The notes: generated by a model not told the origin, from the letters alone. A stretch of 64,000 bases of DNA from Kaistia granuli DSM 23481 (GCF_000380505.1 NZ_AQYH01000008.1:310001-374000); one strand, 5' to 3'; positions 34,994 through 45,413 are shown, numbered from the stretch's first letter. Numbers and translations: made by a program.

Positions 34994-35854
34994 CTAGAAC
35001 TTGCCGGTCAGGTAGGACGGGTTGGTGAGCCCGTAGCGCGCCATGATCTCCTTGTCCTCGCCACGCGCCTTGATGGCACCGATGGCGTCGTCGAAGGCCT
35101 TGATGAGGTTCTCGGTACCGTTCTTCGAATAGACGTAGTAGTTGGCGGGCAGCGTCTCGCTGCCGAGATATTCCGGCGCCAGATATTCCACGACCTTGAA
35201 GTCGTAATCGGGGTTCTGCGCCGCCGCGTAGTCGAAGGTATAGCCCCACCAGACCGCCGCATCGAGACGGCCGGCCTTCAGGTCCATCAGCATCGGATCG
35301 GCGGAATCATACTTGCGGATCTCGGAAACGCCGTAGCGCTTCTGCAGCTCCTGCGCCTCGATCTCCTGCGCCGAGCCGCGCACGGTGCCGATCACCTTGT
35401 CCTTGAGGCCGGCGACATTCTCGATGCCGTCCTGCGAGCGGGTCAGCAGAACGTCGATGCCGTACCAGAACGGCTTGCTACCATAGGCCATCACCTTCTG
35501 ACGCTCGGCCGTCTTGTAGAGGCCCGAGATGACGTCGATACGGCCGGAATCAAGCGCCGGCGCCAGCGCCGAGTGGACGAGCACGACCGGGTCGACCTCA
35601 ACGCCGATCTCCTTCGCCACCGCCTTGGTGAAATCGGCAGCGATGCCCTTCCATTCGCCGGTGCCGATATCGATCCAGGTCTCCGGCGGAATGCTGAAGG
35701 TGCCGACGCGGAGGAAGCCGCGCTTCTTGATGTCGGCGAGGAGGTCCGTTCCCGCGTCCTGCGCGAAGGCCGGGCGTGCCACCAGCGGCGCGCTCATGGC
35801 CAGCGCGCCCGCCGTGGTCAGAAATCCGCGTCGTGTGAATTTGCTCTGCATCAT
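34994..35854 (-). CDS. Polar amino acid-type ABC importer, periplasmic binding protein
   Basis: A 286-residue SBP_bac_3 protein. An N-terminal twin-arginine signal (TRRGFLTTAGALAMSAPLVA) suggests Tat export, uncommon for this family. The mature part begins LLADIKKRGFLRVGTFSIPP, a typical start for polar amino acid binders. Candidate ATGs are 35863, 35854 and 35851; GGGGA suits the latter two. It lies 70 bases upstream of the permease gene and is separated from the RraA-family gene by a repeat-rich gap of 184 bases. Confidence 0.83.
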   Translation of the reverse strand: MMQSKFTRRGFLTTAGALAMSAPLVARPAFAQDAGTDLLADIKKRGFLRVGTFSIPPETWIDIGTGEWKGIAADFTKAVAKEIGVEVDPVVLVHSALAPALDSGRIDVISGLYKTAERQKVMAYGSKPFWYGIDVLLTRSQDGIENVAGLKDKVIGTVRGSAQEIEAQELQKRYGVSEIRKYDSADPMLMDLKAGRLDAAVWWGYTFDYAAAQNPDYDFKVVEYLAPEYLGSETLPANYYVYSKNGTENLIKAFDDAIGAIKARGEDKEIMARYGLTNPSYLTGKF

Positions 35855-35899
35855 GTTCCCCATGCGTCTGGATTGTCGAATTGCGTTGTCAGGCAGAAA

Positions 35900-35917
35900 G
35901 CCCCTCGCGCGAGGGGC
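35900..35917 (-). terminator. Palindromic hairpin upstream of the binding-protein gene
   Basis: An 18-base perfect palindrome (GCCCCTCGC and its complement) is followed on the minus strand by TTTC. It could end or attenuate transcription from the RraA-family gene before the binding-protein gene. Confidence 0.5.
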
Positions 35918-35923
35918 CGGAAC

Positions 35924-36007
35924 CCTGCCGGATCGCTTCCGACGCCATGCATCCCGTCTTGGACAAGCGCGGGCGGTTCTGGCGTTTCTTTGCGTCGATC
36001 CGGCAGG
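35924..36007. repeat. Nested inverted repeat element
   Basis: CCTGCCGGATCG (35924-35935) and its exact complement CGATCCGGCAGG (35996-36007) bracket further arms: ACGCCA (35942-35947) with TGGCGT (35980-35985), and CTTG/CAAG near 35960. This 84-base structure resembles an extragenic mosaic palindrome. It fills the gap between the RraA-family and binding-protein genes. Confidence 0.55.
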
Positions 36008-36038
36008 AATGGATTGGCGGGCCGTCGGAACCGTCGGC

Positions 36039-36707
36039 TCAGAGGACGCCGTATTTGGCGTAGACTTCACCCAGCAGCAGCCCGTTCTCGAGCTCCTCGC
36101 GGGTCTTGTTCTCGCTGGTGACCTTCTTCAGCGCCGCCTGGATGACTTCCGGGGCGATCTTCTGGGGCACCACCACGACGCCGTCGACATCGCCGAAGAT
36201 CAGATCACCGGAGGTGACGGTGACGCCCGCGCATTCGATCGGCAGGTCGCGCGCCATCATCTTGCCGCGACCGCGCGAGTCGAGCGGGCCGATGCCGCCA
36301 TGGAACACCGGGAATTCGAGATTGCGGATGTGGCGGACGTCGCGGACGAGCCCGTCTGTGACGCAGCCAACGGCGCCCCGCTTGCGCGATGCCGTCGTTA
36401 GCAGTTCGCCCCAGGGCGCGATCCGCGTCGTCGGGCCGTCGCAGCCGAGCACGGCGATGTCGTTCGGCTTCAGATCATCGATCAGCGCGATCTCGATCTC
36501 GTAGGGGTTCTCGTCCTCGCGCACCGAATAGGTGTTCATGAACAGGCCGGTGCGGGCGTAGCCGATCATCGTCAGGCTGTCGTCCAGCGGCCGCACGAAG
36601 GGCAGCATCGCCTGGCGGGTCATGCCGAAATCATCGAGGACATCGGACAGGACAGCCGAATACAGAACCTTCTTCAGGGCATCCAAATCAAACTGGGCAG
36701 CAGACAA
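36039..36707 (-). CDS. RraA-family protein (HMG/CHA aldolase-like)
   Basis: A 222-residue RraA-fold protein. Members act as 4-hydroxy-4-methyl-2-oxoglutarate/oxaloacetate aldolases or related divalent-metal lyases; others bind RNase E. The catalytic region is GAVGCVTDGLVRDVRHI, where the Arg-Asp pair holds pyruvate enolate and metal, and GDLIFGDVDGVVVVP is the later signature. It is the first gene of the minus-strand transport operon and lies just behind a perfect LacI-type operator, so it is probably a catabolic enzyme for the imported compound. Confidence 0.82.
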   Translation of the reverse strand: MSAAQFDLDALKKVLYSAVLSDVLDDFGMTRQAMLPFVRPLDDSLTMIGYARTGLFMNTYSVREDENPYEIEIALIDDLKPNDIAVLGCDGPTTRIAPWGELLTTASRKRGAVGCVTDGLVRDVRHIRNLEFPVFHGGIGPLDSRGRGKMMARDLPIECAGVTVTSGDLIFGDVDGVVVVPQKIAPEVIQAALKKVTSENKTREELENGLLLGEVYAKYGVL

Positions 36708-36726
36708 CGGGCTTCTCCAACGATTG

Positions 36727-36742
36727 TGTTAAACGTTTAACA
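36727..36742. promoter_or_regulatory. Perfect LacI-type operator (16-base palindrome)
   Basis: TGTTAAACGTTTAACA is a perfect palindrome with the central CG typical of LacI-family sites. It ends 20 bases upstream of the RraA-family start, and a related site precedes the LacI gene at 32456. Binding there would block the whole transport operon. Confidence 0.8.
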
Positions 36743-37039
36743 TGATGCTAGGGGCGTTTTGGGAGACCGTCAATGGGGCTCGATCGGAGACCTGCGGCGG
36801 CGGCGCGGGGCGCATTTCCGAATGCCCGGGGCGGGCACGGGGACGTTTCCCGCCCCCGACCCCACCCGCCCCGATCGGCACAGGCGCCCGTCCCATCTCG
36901 CGCCGCCGTGCCGCGTCCGGCAGGTCGCGTCACTACGACACCGGCAATGGAACCGATCGCGCCCGACCGCTTTGGGCTGGACAAGTCGGATCAATAGGCC
37001 CAGATCAGAGGCCTCCTACCTGCTGAGGCCCTCTCCCCG
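36743..37039. other. GC-rich gap before the TerC-family gene
   Basis: About 297 bases without a recognised gene. Bases near 36825-36885 are extremely G/C-biased and contain GGGGCGGG and a matching CCCGCCCC, which could fold. A manganese (yybP-ykoY) riboswitch was looked for, because TerC-family genes often have one, but its conserved core was not seen. Confidence 0.4.
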
Positions 37040-37684
37040 ATGGATTTCGTTGCTGCCGAACTGGTCGCGCTGGCGACCGTCGTCCTCATCGATCTCGTAC
37101 TGGCCGGCGACAATGCCATCGTCGTCGGCATGGCCGCCGCCGGCTTGCCGAAGGACATTCGCAGCAAGGCGATCCTGGTCGGCATCGGCGCCGCGGCGGT
37201 GCTCCGCATCATCTTCGCCCTGTTCGCCACCAAGCTGCTCGGCATCATCGGCCTGACGCTGGCCGGCGGCATTCTGCTGCTCTGGGTGTGCTGGAAGCTG
37301 TGGCGCGAGATCCGTTCCAGCCAGAACGACGAGGCAGAGGCGCTCGAGACGGAGATCGCCGAAGCAGCCGCGGGCGGCCCGGCGGGGACGAAGACCTTCA
37401 AGCAGGCGATCATCCAGATCATCGTTGCCGACGTCTCGATGTCGCTCGACAACGTGCTCGCCGTCGCCGGCACGGCGCGCGAACACACCTGGGTGCTGGT
37501 GGTCGGGCTGGTGCTATCGGTGGCGCTGATGGGCGTCGCCGCCAATGTCGTCGCCAGGCTGCTAAAGCGCCTGCCCTGGATCGCCTATGTCGGCCTCGCC
37601 GTCATCGCCTGGGTCGCCTGCAAGATGATCTGGGACGGCGGCATCGAAGTCTTCCACTTCGCCGAAATCGCAGGCCTGGTGTGA
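37040..37684 (+). CDS. TerC/YjbE-family integral membrane protein (probable metal exporter)
   Basis: A 214-residue membrane protein with about six to seven helices. Two inverted copies of the TerC acidic motif are present: DLVLAGDNAIVVG near the N-terminus and DVSMSLDNVLAVAG in the second half. The charged loop between (SSQNDEAEALETEIAEA) faces the cytoplasm. Known relatives export manganese or protect against metals, and this role is inferred. No strong ribosome site is visible. Its stop overlaps a GTG that starts the next frame (GTGTGA). Confidence 0.82.
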   Translation: MDFVAAELVALATVVLIDLVLAGDNAIVVGMAAAGLPKDIRSKAILVGIGAAAVLRIIFALFATKLLGIIGLTLAGGILLLWVCWKLWREIRSSQNDEAEALETEIAEAAAGGPAGTKTFKQAIIQIIVADVSMSLDNVLAVAGTAREHTWVLVVGLVLSVALMGVAANVVARLLKRLPWIAYVGLAVIAWVACKMIWDGGIEVFHFAEIAGLV

Positions 37685-38348
37685 ACCCCGCGCCGCCGCG
37701 CCGAAAGCGTTTTCGAGCGAAGTGGATACCGGTTTGCGCAGAGAAAACATCACCACACGATGATCTGGCCTGCGGAGCCTGTTCCCTGCTCGCCATCCTG
37801 CTCGTTGCGTTCCTGTGGGGCGCGGCCGAAGCGAGCTATTTCTTCGTCGTCGCCGACGTCCTGCTGACCTTCATCGCCGTCGCCTGCGGACTGCGCGCCA
37901 GCCTGTGGGCGAGCGTCGCCGCCGCGCTCGGCGCGGCCTGTGGCGGCCTGATCCTGTGGCGCATCGCCGGGACCGATCCGGCGGCGGCCATGACGCTGCT
38001 GCGCAGCGTACCCTTCGTCTCGGAACGCATGATCGCGCGGGGCCTGGCCGGCATGGCCGAGGCCAACTGGCCCCTCGCCATGCTTTGGGGCTCCGTCACC
38101 GGCATTCCCTACAAGGTCTATGCGGTGGGCGCCGGCCACGAGGATCTGAGCGCCCTGCTCTTCTTCGGCGCGACCATCCCGATCCGGCTCGTCCGCTTCG
38201 TCGTCGCGACCAGCGTCGTCGCCCTCCTCGACCAGAAGCTCAGGCCGCGCCTCCGCCTGCGCAGCCGCGTCATGTTGCTGGCAACATTCTGGCTCGTCTT
38301 CTACGGTGAGTTCTGGCTGCGCTGGTCCGGGGGCGACTTCCGCTTCCT

Positions 38349-38355
<7 letters not shown>
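37681..38355 (+). CDS. Uncharacterised polytopic membrane protein with a repeat-derived N-terminus
   Basis: If read from the GTG at 37681, which overlaps the previous stop, this is a 224-residue protein. Its first 25 or so residues are basic and are translated through a dispersed palindromic element (37703-37748). From about residue 30 it has four to five membrane helices (ACSLLAILLVAFLWGAAEAS onward) and an Arg-rich loop (LRPRLRLRSR). No ATG occurs in frame before 37990, which would lose the first helices. Either the start really is the GTG, or the element replaced the native 5' end. I do not recognise the family. The 3' end overlaps the convergent dehydratase gene by seven bases. Confidence 0.6.
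37703..37748. repeat. Rhizobial-type dispersed palindromic repeat
   Basis: The core GCGAAGTGGATACCGGTTTG, flanked by the inverted arms GTTTTC (37709-37714) and GAAAAC (37743-37748), matches a repeat I recall as common between genes of Hyphomicrobiales. Here it lies inside an open reading frame rather than in a true gap. Confidence 0.65.
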
Positions 38356-40091
<1,736 letters not shown>

Positions 40092-40186
40092 CGGAACAGG
40101 TCCTTGGTCGGGGGCATTCGGAAATCCGGCCCCTTGAGGTTACGCTTGGTCGAATTGAGTCGGGGAACAAGGAAGGCGAGAGGCGC

Positions 40187-40903
40187 ATGGTTGATCTGCA
40201 ATTGAAGCCGGCGCGCCGCGAGAAGCTCTCCGACATCCTCTATGGCCAGATCCTCGAGCAGATCGTCTCCGGCACCTTCGCGCCGGGCGACCGGCTGCCG
40301 TCCGAGAACGACATCTGCAAGGCCTTCGAAGTCTCGCGTCCCGTCGTCCGCGAAGCGCTGCAGCGCCTGCAGGTCGACGGGCTGGTCATCGCGCGCCAGG
40401 GCGCCGGCACCTTCGTCTCGCACAAGCCGCCGGGCGGCCTGCTGGAGACGACGCCGCCGCAGCAGGTCGCGAGCGTGCTGCGCGTCACCGAGGTCCGCAT
40501 CGCGATCGAGACGGAATGCGCGCATCTGGCGGCGACCCGGCGCTCGGCCGCCCAGCTCGCCGAGATCGAGGCGCGGCAGGCGGCGTTCGAGAGTGCGCTC
40601 AATACCGGCGCGGCGGGTCTCGAGGAGGATTTTGCCTTCCACCACGCCATCGCCGAGGCGACCGGCAACGAGGTGTTCCCGGCCGTGCTCGACAGCCTGA
40701 AGGGTCGGATCGAGGACTGGATGCGCAGCGCGCTCAGCATGACGCGCGTCGGCTCCGACGAACGACGCCGAGCCCTGTTCGCCGAGCACCGCAACATCGT
40801 CGACGCGATCTCCCGCCAGCAGGCCGACCAGGCCGCGCTCTACATGAAGTTCCATCTCGTCGAGGCGCGGCGCCGGCTGACCGACGCACGCCGGGATCGG
40901 TGA
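40187..40903 (+). CDS. GntR-family (FadR subgroup) regulator
   Basis: A 238-residue regulator with an N-terminal winged helix-turn-helix (GDRLPSENDICKAFEVSRPV, then VREALQRLQVDGLV) and an all-helical FCD effector domain (DFAFHHAIAEATGN, EHRNIVDAI) with candidate metal-binding His residues. It is divergent from the dehydratase gene across 95 bases that contain two CTTGGTCG direct copies (40103-40110 and 40145-40152), possible half-sites. It probably senses a sugar acid and represses the dehydratase. Confidence 0.83.
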   Translation: MVDLQLKPARREKLSDILYGQILEQIVSGTFAPGDRLPSENDICKAFEVSRPVVREALQRLQVDGLVIARQGAGTFVSHKPPGGLLETTPPQQVASVLRVTEVRIAIETECAHLAATRRSAAQLAEIEARQAAFESALNTGAAGLEEDFAFHHAIAEATGNEVFPAVLDSLKGRIEDWMRSALSMTRVGSDERRRALFAEHRNIVDAISRQQADQAALYMKFHLVEARRRLTDARRDR

Positions 40904-40959
40904 TCGACTTGTAATAATTCTGCACAAGACACCTCTCCCGGCGATGGGCCGGTCCTGCT

Positions 40960-41967
40960 TCAGCTCTTCAGCATGCCGTCGATCGCCAGCTTGTCGATTG
41001 CGATCAACTCGTCGGCAGTGAACGTCGCCTTCGCCAGGCTCGCAACGGCGTCCTCGATCTGCGCGACCTTGGAGGCCCCGATCAGAGCGGAGGTCATGCG
41101 GCTGTCGCGCATCACCCAGGAGAGCGCCATCTGCGCCAGCGTCTGGCCGCGCGCCTTGGCGATCTCGTTCAGGCCCTTCACCCGCTCCAGGTTTTCCGCC
41201 GTCAGCACGCTCTTGCGCAGCGCCTGCGAATGGGTGACGCGGCTGTCGGCCGGAATGCCGTCGAGATAGCGATCGGACAGCACGCCCTGCTCCAGCGGCG
41301 AGAACATGATGCAGCCCATGCCCTCGGTCTCGAGCGTGTCGAGCAGCCGGTCCTTCTCGGTCCAGCGATCGAGCATGGAATAACGGGGCTGGTGGATAAC
41401 CAGTGGCGTGCCGAGAGAGCGGGCGATCGCCGCCGCCTCGGCCGTCTTGGCCGAGGAATAGCTGGAAATGCCGACATAGAGCGCCTTGCCCTGGCGCACG
41501 ATCGAATCGAGCGCGCCGATCGTCTCCTCCAGCGGCGTCTCGGGATCGAAGCGGTGCGAATAGAAGATGTCGACATAGTCGAGCTTCATCCGCTTCAGGC
41601 TTTGCTCGAGACTGGCGATCAGATATTTGCGGCTGCCCCATTCGCCGTAGGGCCCCGGCCACATCAGGTAGCCGGCCTTCGACGAAATGATCATCTCGTC
41701 GCGATAGGGCTTGAAATCGCCCGTCGTCATCGTGCCGAAGAACTCTTCCGCCGCGCCGGGCGGCGGACCGTAATTGTTGGCGAGATCGAAATGGGTGATG
41801 CCAAGATCGAAGGCGCGATGGCACATCGCCCGCATCGTCTCGACCCTGCCGTCATAGCCGAAATTGTGCCAGAGGCCGAGCGAGATCGCCGGCAGTTTCA
41901 GGCCCGTACGGCCGACGCGGTTGTACTTCATCGCGTCATAGCGATCGGCGGCGGCGACATAGACCAT
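40960..41967 (-). CDS. Aldo/keto reductase (YghZ / L-glyceraldehyde-3-phosphate reductase-like)
   Basis: A 335-residue NADPH-dependent AKR of the YghZ group. Catalytic residues are readable: Asp and Tyr in FDLANNYGPPPGAAEE, Lys in SSKAGYLMWPGPYGEWG and His in FYSHRFDPETP. The C-terminal cofactor loop is SALIGASKVAQIEDAV. YghZ relatives reduce L-glyceraldehyde-3-phosphate and other aldehydes. The ATG at 41967 fits family length. It is divergent from the SDR gene at 42230 and convergent with the GntR gene. Confidence 0.85.
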   Translation of the reverse strand: MVYVAAADRYDAMKYNRVGRTGLKLPAISLGLWHNFGYDGRVETMRAMCHRAFDLGITHFDLANNYGPPPGAAEEFFGTMTTGDFKPYRDEMIISSKAGYLMWPGPYGEWGSRKYLIASLEQSLKRMKLDYVDIFYSHRFDPETPLEETIGALDSIVRQGKALYVGISSYSSAKTAEAAAIARSLGTPLVIHQPRYSMLDRWTEKDRLLDTLETEGMGCIMFSPLEQGVLSDRYLDGIPADSRVTHSQALRKSVLTAENLERVKGLNEIAKARGQTLAQMALSWVMRDSRMTSALIGASKVAQIEDAVASLAKATFTADELIAIDKLAIDGMLKS

Positions 41968-42039
41968 GGCGGTTCCTGGCTGTGTGAGACGAGGCGACGT
42001 CCGGACCGGGGGAAAGGACTGCCGCGAACCCGAAAAATC

Positions 42040-42054
42040 GTCAAATGATGTGAC
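42040..42054. promoter_or_regulatory. Short inverted repeat in the AKR/SDR divergent region
   Basis: GTCA (42040-42043) and TGAC (42051-42054) lie in a locally AT-rich patch (TCGTCAAATGATGTGACAAT), 73 bases upstream of the reductase. It may be an operator half-site pair; support is weak. Confidence 0.3.
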
Positions 42055-42229
42055 AATTCTGAGCCCATGCGGCATGCTCGTCAAGCGCGGGCGCCGACAT
42101 CCGCTGGGATCGCACCGGCCAGCCCGCCCGCCCCTTCATCCGATCCTCGCGTTGCGCCTTCGTCGCGGCAGCGCGATGCTCGCGATCACCATGGTTACCG
42201 GCGCAGGTTGCGCCGATCGGGAGGAATTC

Positions 42230-42997
42230 ATGACGACCAAGCTCTTCGACCTGACGGGGCGCGTCGCGCTCGTCACCGGCTCCAGCCGCGGCATCGGCCT
42301 CGCCATCGCGCGCGGCCTCGCCGAGGCGGGAGCGACGGTCGTGCTGAACGGCCGCGATGCCGGTACTCTAGAAACGGCCGTTGCCGGACTGCGCGCCGAC
42401 GGCCTCAACGCCTCGGCGTCGGTGTTCGACGTCTGCAATGTCGAGGCGGTGGCGAAGGCGGTCGACGCAATCGAGAGCGACATCGGCCCCGTCGACATCC
42501 TGGTCAACAATGCCGGCACGCAGAAGCGCCTGCCGCTGGAGGAATTCACGCTGGAGCAGTGGCGCGAGGTGCTGGCGACCAATGTCGACGCCGCCTTCGT
42601 CGTCGGCCAGGCGGTGGCGCGCCATATGATCCCGCGCAAGCGCGGCAAGATCATCAACATCTGCTCGGTGACCAGCGAGCTCGGCCGCGCGACGATCACG
42701 CCCTATTCGACATCGAAGGGCGCGATCAAGATGATGACCAAGAGCATGTGCGCCGAATGGGCCAAGCACGGCCTGAACATCAACGGCATCGGCCCGGGCT
42801 GGTTCAAGACCGAGCTCAACAAGGCGCTGGTCGAGAACCCCGAATTCCACGTCTGGCTGGCGCAGCGCGCGCCCATGGGCCGCTGGGGCGATACACCGGA
42901 GCTCGCGGGCGCTGCGATCTTCCTCGCCTCCGACGCGTCGAGCTACGTCAACGGCCACATCCTCTATGTCGACGGCGGCGTGACGGCGGTCGTCTGA
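42230..42997 (+). CDS. SDR family oxidoreductase, gluconate 5-dehydrogenase-like
   Basis: A 255-residue short-chain dehydrogenase. The cofactor motif is VTGSSRGIGLAIARG, NNAG is at about residue 90, and the catalytic pair is in TPYSTSKGAIK (YxxxK). The C-terminus ends GHILYVDGGVT. It closely resembles the IdnO-like enzyme at 51299. It probably interconverts gluconate and 5-ketogluconate, or a similar sugar acid. GAGGAATTC before the ATG at 42230 supplies the ribosome site. A dispersed repeat follows it. Confidence 0.84.
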   Translation: MTTKLFDLTGRVALVTGSSRGIGLAIARGLAEAGATVVLNGRDAGTLETAVAGLRADGLNASASVFDVCNVEAVAKAVDAIESDIGPVDILVNNAGTQKRLPLEEFTLEQWREVLATNVDAAFVVGQAVARHMIPRKRGKIINICSVTSELGRATITPYSTSKGAIKMMTKSMCAEWAKHGLNINGIGPGWFKTELNKALVENPEFHVWLAQRAPMGRWGDTPELAGAAIFLASDASSYVNGHILYVDGGVTAVV

Positions 42998-43046
42998 GCA
43001 CTAGCACGGCGAGGGCATGTCCCCTCGCCTCGTCCCCGCCCCCTCC

Positions 43047-43140
43047 GTCATCCCCGCGAATGCGGGGATCCACGCAGCCAAGGCCACTCTCGGGGGGACC
43101 TCCCTTGGCCGCCGCTGGATGGATCCCGGGTTGGCACGAG
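43047..43140. repeat. Dispersed palindromic repeat (GTCATCCCCGC type)
   Basis: ATCCCCGC (43050-43057) and GCGGGGAT (43062-43069) form an 8-bp stem with a GAAT loop. GCCAAGG (43077-43083) pairs with CCTTGGC (43103-43109), and TGGATCCCGGG follows. This is the familiar proteobacterial extragenic repeat beginning GTCATCCC and ending in TGGATCCC. It lies between the convergent SDR and antiporter genes and may also end transcription. Confidence 0.75.
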
Positions 43141-43179
43141 CGAACCACGGTCGGGTTGCTGCGCTTTCAACCGCCCGCC

Positions 43180-44817
43180 TCACCCCTCGTAGCGCGCTTC
43201 CATCAGGTCGAGTTCGCGCACCAGCTTGCGCGCCGTGTCGCTGCCGATCTTGCGGCCGCGCAGCAGCTTGAAGATCGTCGTCCGTTCCGCCTTCAGCGCC
43301 GCCACGCGCAGGCGTGTTTCGATCGCGTCGATCTGGCGTGCCAGCGCTGCCTCCTCGGCCGCGCGCGAGCCGGCATCGATGCGGGCGCGATACGCATCCA
43401 TGATCCGCGCCGCCGCCGCCACGAAGATATCGGCGTCGGGGCGGCCACCGGCGAGTTCATGCTGCACGCGCTCGATCTCGGCGATGGCAGCCTGGGCGGC
43501 GGCGATCCGCGCCCGCTCCTCCTCGGCCTGGTGTGACGTGTCGGCCGGCATCTTCAGACCGCTCAGGAGTAGCGGCAGGCCGATGCTGGCGGCAATCAGC
43601 GACAGGATGATCACCCCCATCGCCAGGAATATGGCCAGTTCCCGGGCGGGGAACGGCGAACCGTCGGCCAGGAACAAGGGCAGAGTCAGGACGCCGGCCA
43701 GCGTGATCGCGCCGCGCACGCCGGCGAGCGACATGGCCGCCAGCAGCCGCCAGCTTGGCCGCTGGATGACGGTGCCCCGACGGCGGGCCCGGAGCAGGGT
43801 CAGATCGAGCGAGACCCAGACCCAGACGAAGCGCAGCGCGGCGAGCGCGAAGTTGATGGCGAGCACATAGATCAGCAACCAGCCCGGTTCATGATGTCCG
43901 GTGACCCGCACCGTCTCCGCCGCGCTGCGCAGGATCGCCGGCAGCTGCTCGCCGAGGAGCACGAAGATGATGCCGTTTGCGGCGAACTGGATCATGTCCC
44001 AGACCGTATTGCGCCGGACCCGGGTCGTTGCCAGCGCCTGGCCTGAAGCTTCGCTGAAACCCATCGTCACGCCGGCGGCGACCGCCGCCAGAATGCCGGA
44101 ACAGTCGAGATGCTCGGCCACGAGATAGGCGGCAAACGGAATCAGCACGCTGATCAGGATCTGCGAGCCGCTCTCCTCGCCATAGCGGGCGGCGATCCAG
44201 TTCTTGGCCGCGTTGATGATCCACGTCACGGCGAAACCGGCGGCGACGCCGCCCAGCGACACCCAGGCGAAGCTCAGCGTCGCCTCGTAAAGCGAGAAGG
44301 TGCCGGTGAGCGCGGCGGCGATGGCGAAACGCAGGCACACGAGGCCCGACGCATCGTTCAGCAGCGATTCTCCCTCGAGAATGCTCATCATCCGCCTCGG
44401 GATCGGCACGCGCGAGGCGATAGCGGAAACGGCGATCGGGTCTGTCGGCGAAATCACGGCGGCCAGCGCGAAGGCGACGGCGAGCGGCATGGCCGGGATC
44501 AGCCAATGGACGAAAAGGCCGACGCCGAGGACGGTGAAGACGACAAGGCCGAGCGCCAGCGCCAGGATTGCCTTGCGGTCGCGGATCAGTTCCTCCCTCG
44601 CCGCGCGCCAGCCATCGAGGAAAAGCAGCGGCGGCAGGAACAAGAGGAAGAAGATGTCGGGATTGAGCGTTACCCGGAAGTCGGCGACGAGGCCGATCGC
44701 TCCGCCGAGCGCGATCTGGATCAACGGCCTCGGGATCGGCAGTGGCAGCATGCGGGAAACGAAGCCGCTCACGACGACGGCGAGCAGCAGCACGAGAACG
44801 ATCGTTATGGTATCCAC
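43180..44817 (-). CDS. CPA1-family Na+/H+ antiporter
   Basis: A 545-residue cation/proton antiporter (NhaP/YjcE type). About twelve membrane helices cover residues 1-410. Typical stretches are PPLLFLDGWR, ALAAVISPTDPIAVSAI, where the acidic transport site lies, and EGESLLNDASGLVCLRFA. A soluble C-terminal tail of about 130 residues is rich in Arg, Glu and Ala and likely coiled (AEEERARIAAAQAAIAEIER). The GTG at 44817 is chosen because the helices begin right after it; the frame remains open to 45018 through an Arg-rich, non-homologous stretch. It exchanges Na+ or K+ for H+ at the inner membrane. Confidence 0.85.
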   Translation of the reverse strand: MDTITIVLVLLLAVVVSGFVSRMLPLPIPRPLIQIALGGAIGLVADFRVTLNPDIFFLLFLPPLLFLDGWRAAREELIRDRKAILALALGLVVFTVLGVGLFVHWLIPAMPLAVAFALAAVISPTDPIAVSAIASRVPIPRRMMSILEGESLLNDASGLVCLRFAIAAALTGTFSLYEATLSFAWVSLGGVAAGFAVTWIINAAKNWIAARYGEESGSQILISVLIPFAAYLVAEHLDCSGILAAVAAGVTMGFSEASGQALATTRVRRNTVWDMIQFAANGIIFVLLGEQLPAILRSAAETVRVTGHHEPGWLLIYVLAINFALAALRFVWVWVSLDLTLLRARRRGTVIQRPSWRLLAAMSLAGVRGAITLAGVLTLPLFLADGSPFPARELAIFLAMGVIILSLIAASIGLPLLLSGLKMPADTSHQAEEERARIAAAQAAIAEIERVQHELAGGRPDADIFVAAAARIMDAYRARIDAGSRAAEEAALARQIDAIETRLRVAALKAERTTIFKLLRGRKIGSDTARKLVRELDLMEARYEG

Positions 44818-45016
44818 TTGCCGGGAATCCTGTGGGACTTGTGGCGGTCGACTATGGCCGGCGGCCAGGGCAGAAGACCGGCGCAGTTCGACTTTTTCGC
44901 GACGATTCCGGCGGCTCCTGCGCAGCGCAACGAACTTTTTCGCCCGCGGAGCCAATTTTTTGCGGCGGACGCCCGGACGCAGGGGCATAGTCGCCGCTCG
45001 AAGGAAGGAGGCTTCC

Positions 45017-45400
45017 ATGCTCTATGCGATCATCTGCTATCACGACGAGAATATCGTCGGCAGTTGGACGAAGGAAGAGGACGACGCCGTCATGGCGCGC
45101 CTGCACAAGGTGCACGAGAAGCTGGCGCGCAACGGTCAGCTCGGCCCCACGGCGCGCCTCAGTCCGACCCGCACCGCCACGACCTACCTCAAGGACCAGG
45201 GCCGGGTCATCGATGGCCCCTACGCCGAGATCAAGGAGCAACTGCTCGGATTCTACACCGTCGACGTCGCCGATCGCGACGAGGCGCTGCAGATCGCCCG
45301 CGACCTGACCGAGGCCAACCCCGGCGGCGCCTATGAACTCAGGCCGATCTCGCTCTTCCTGCCCGGCGATTTTACGCCCGCCGCCGCCGAAACCGCCTGA
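45017..45400 (+). CDS. YCII-domain protein
   Basis: A 127-residue protein of the YCII/DGPF family (dimeric ferredoxin-like fold). The motif VIDGPYAEIKEQLLGFYTVD is clear, and the N-terminal MLYAIICYHDE is typical. The biochemical role is uncertain in the family; relatives include dehalogenase-like enzymes and partners of ECF sigma factors. AAGGAGG lies just before the ATG. It is followed 13 bases later by a small unknown gene. Confidence 0.83.
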   Translation: MLYAIICYHDENIVGSWTKEEDDAVMARLHKVHEKLARNGQLGPTARLSPTRTATTYLKDQGRVIDGPYAEIKEQLLGFYTVDVADRDEALQIARDLTEANPGGAYELRPISLFLPGDFTPAAAETA

Positions 45401-45413
45401 AACAGACCGCGGC

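Noticed and set aside
36743-37039. Manganese riboswitch (yybP-ykoY) before the TerC-family gene
   Set aside because: The gap is GC-rich and foldable, but the conserved core sequence could not be found.
44892-44943. Direct repeat CTTTTTCGC at 44892-44900 and 44935-44943 before the YCII gene
   Set aside because: Only nine bases, with no symmetry or conserved context; chance is a sufficient explanation.
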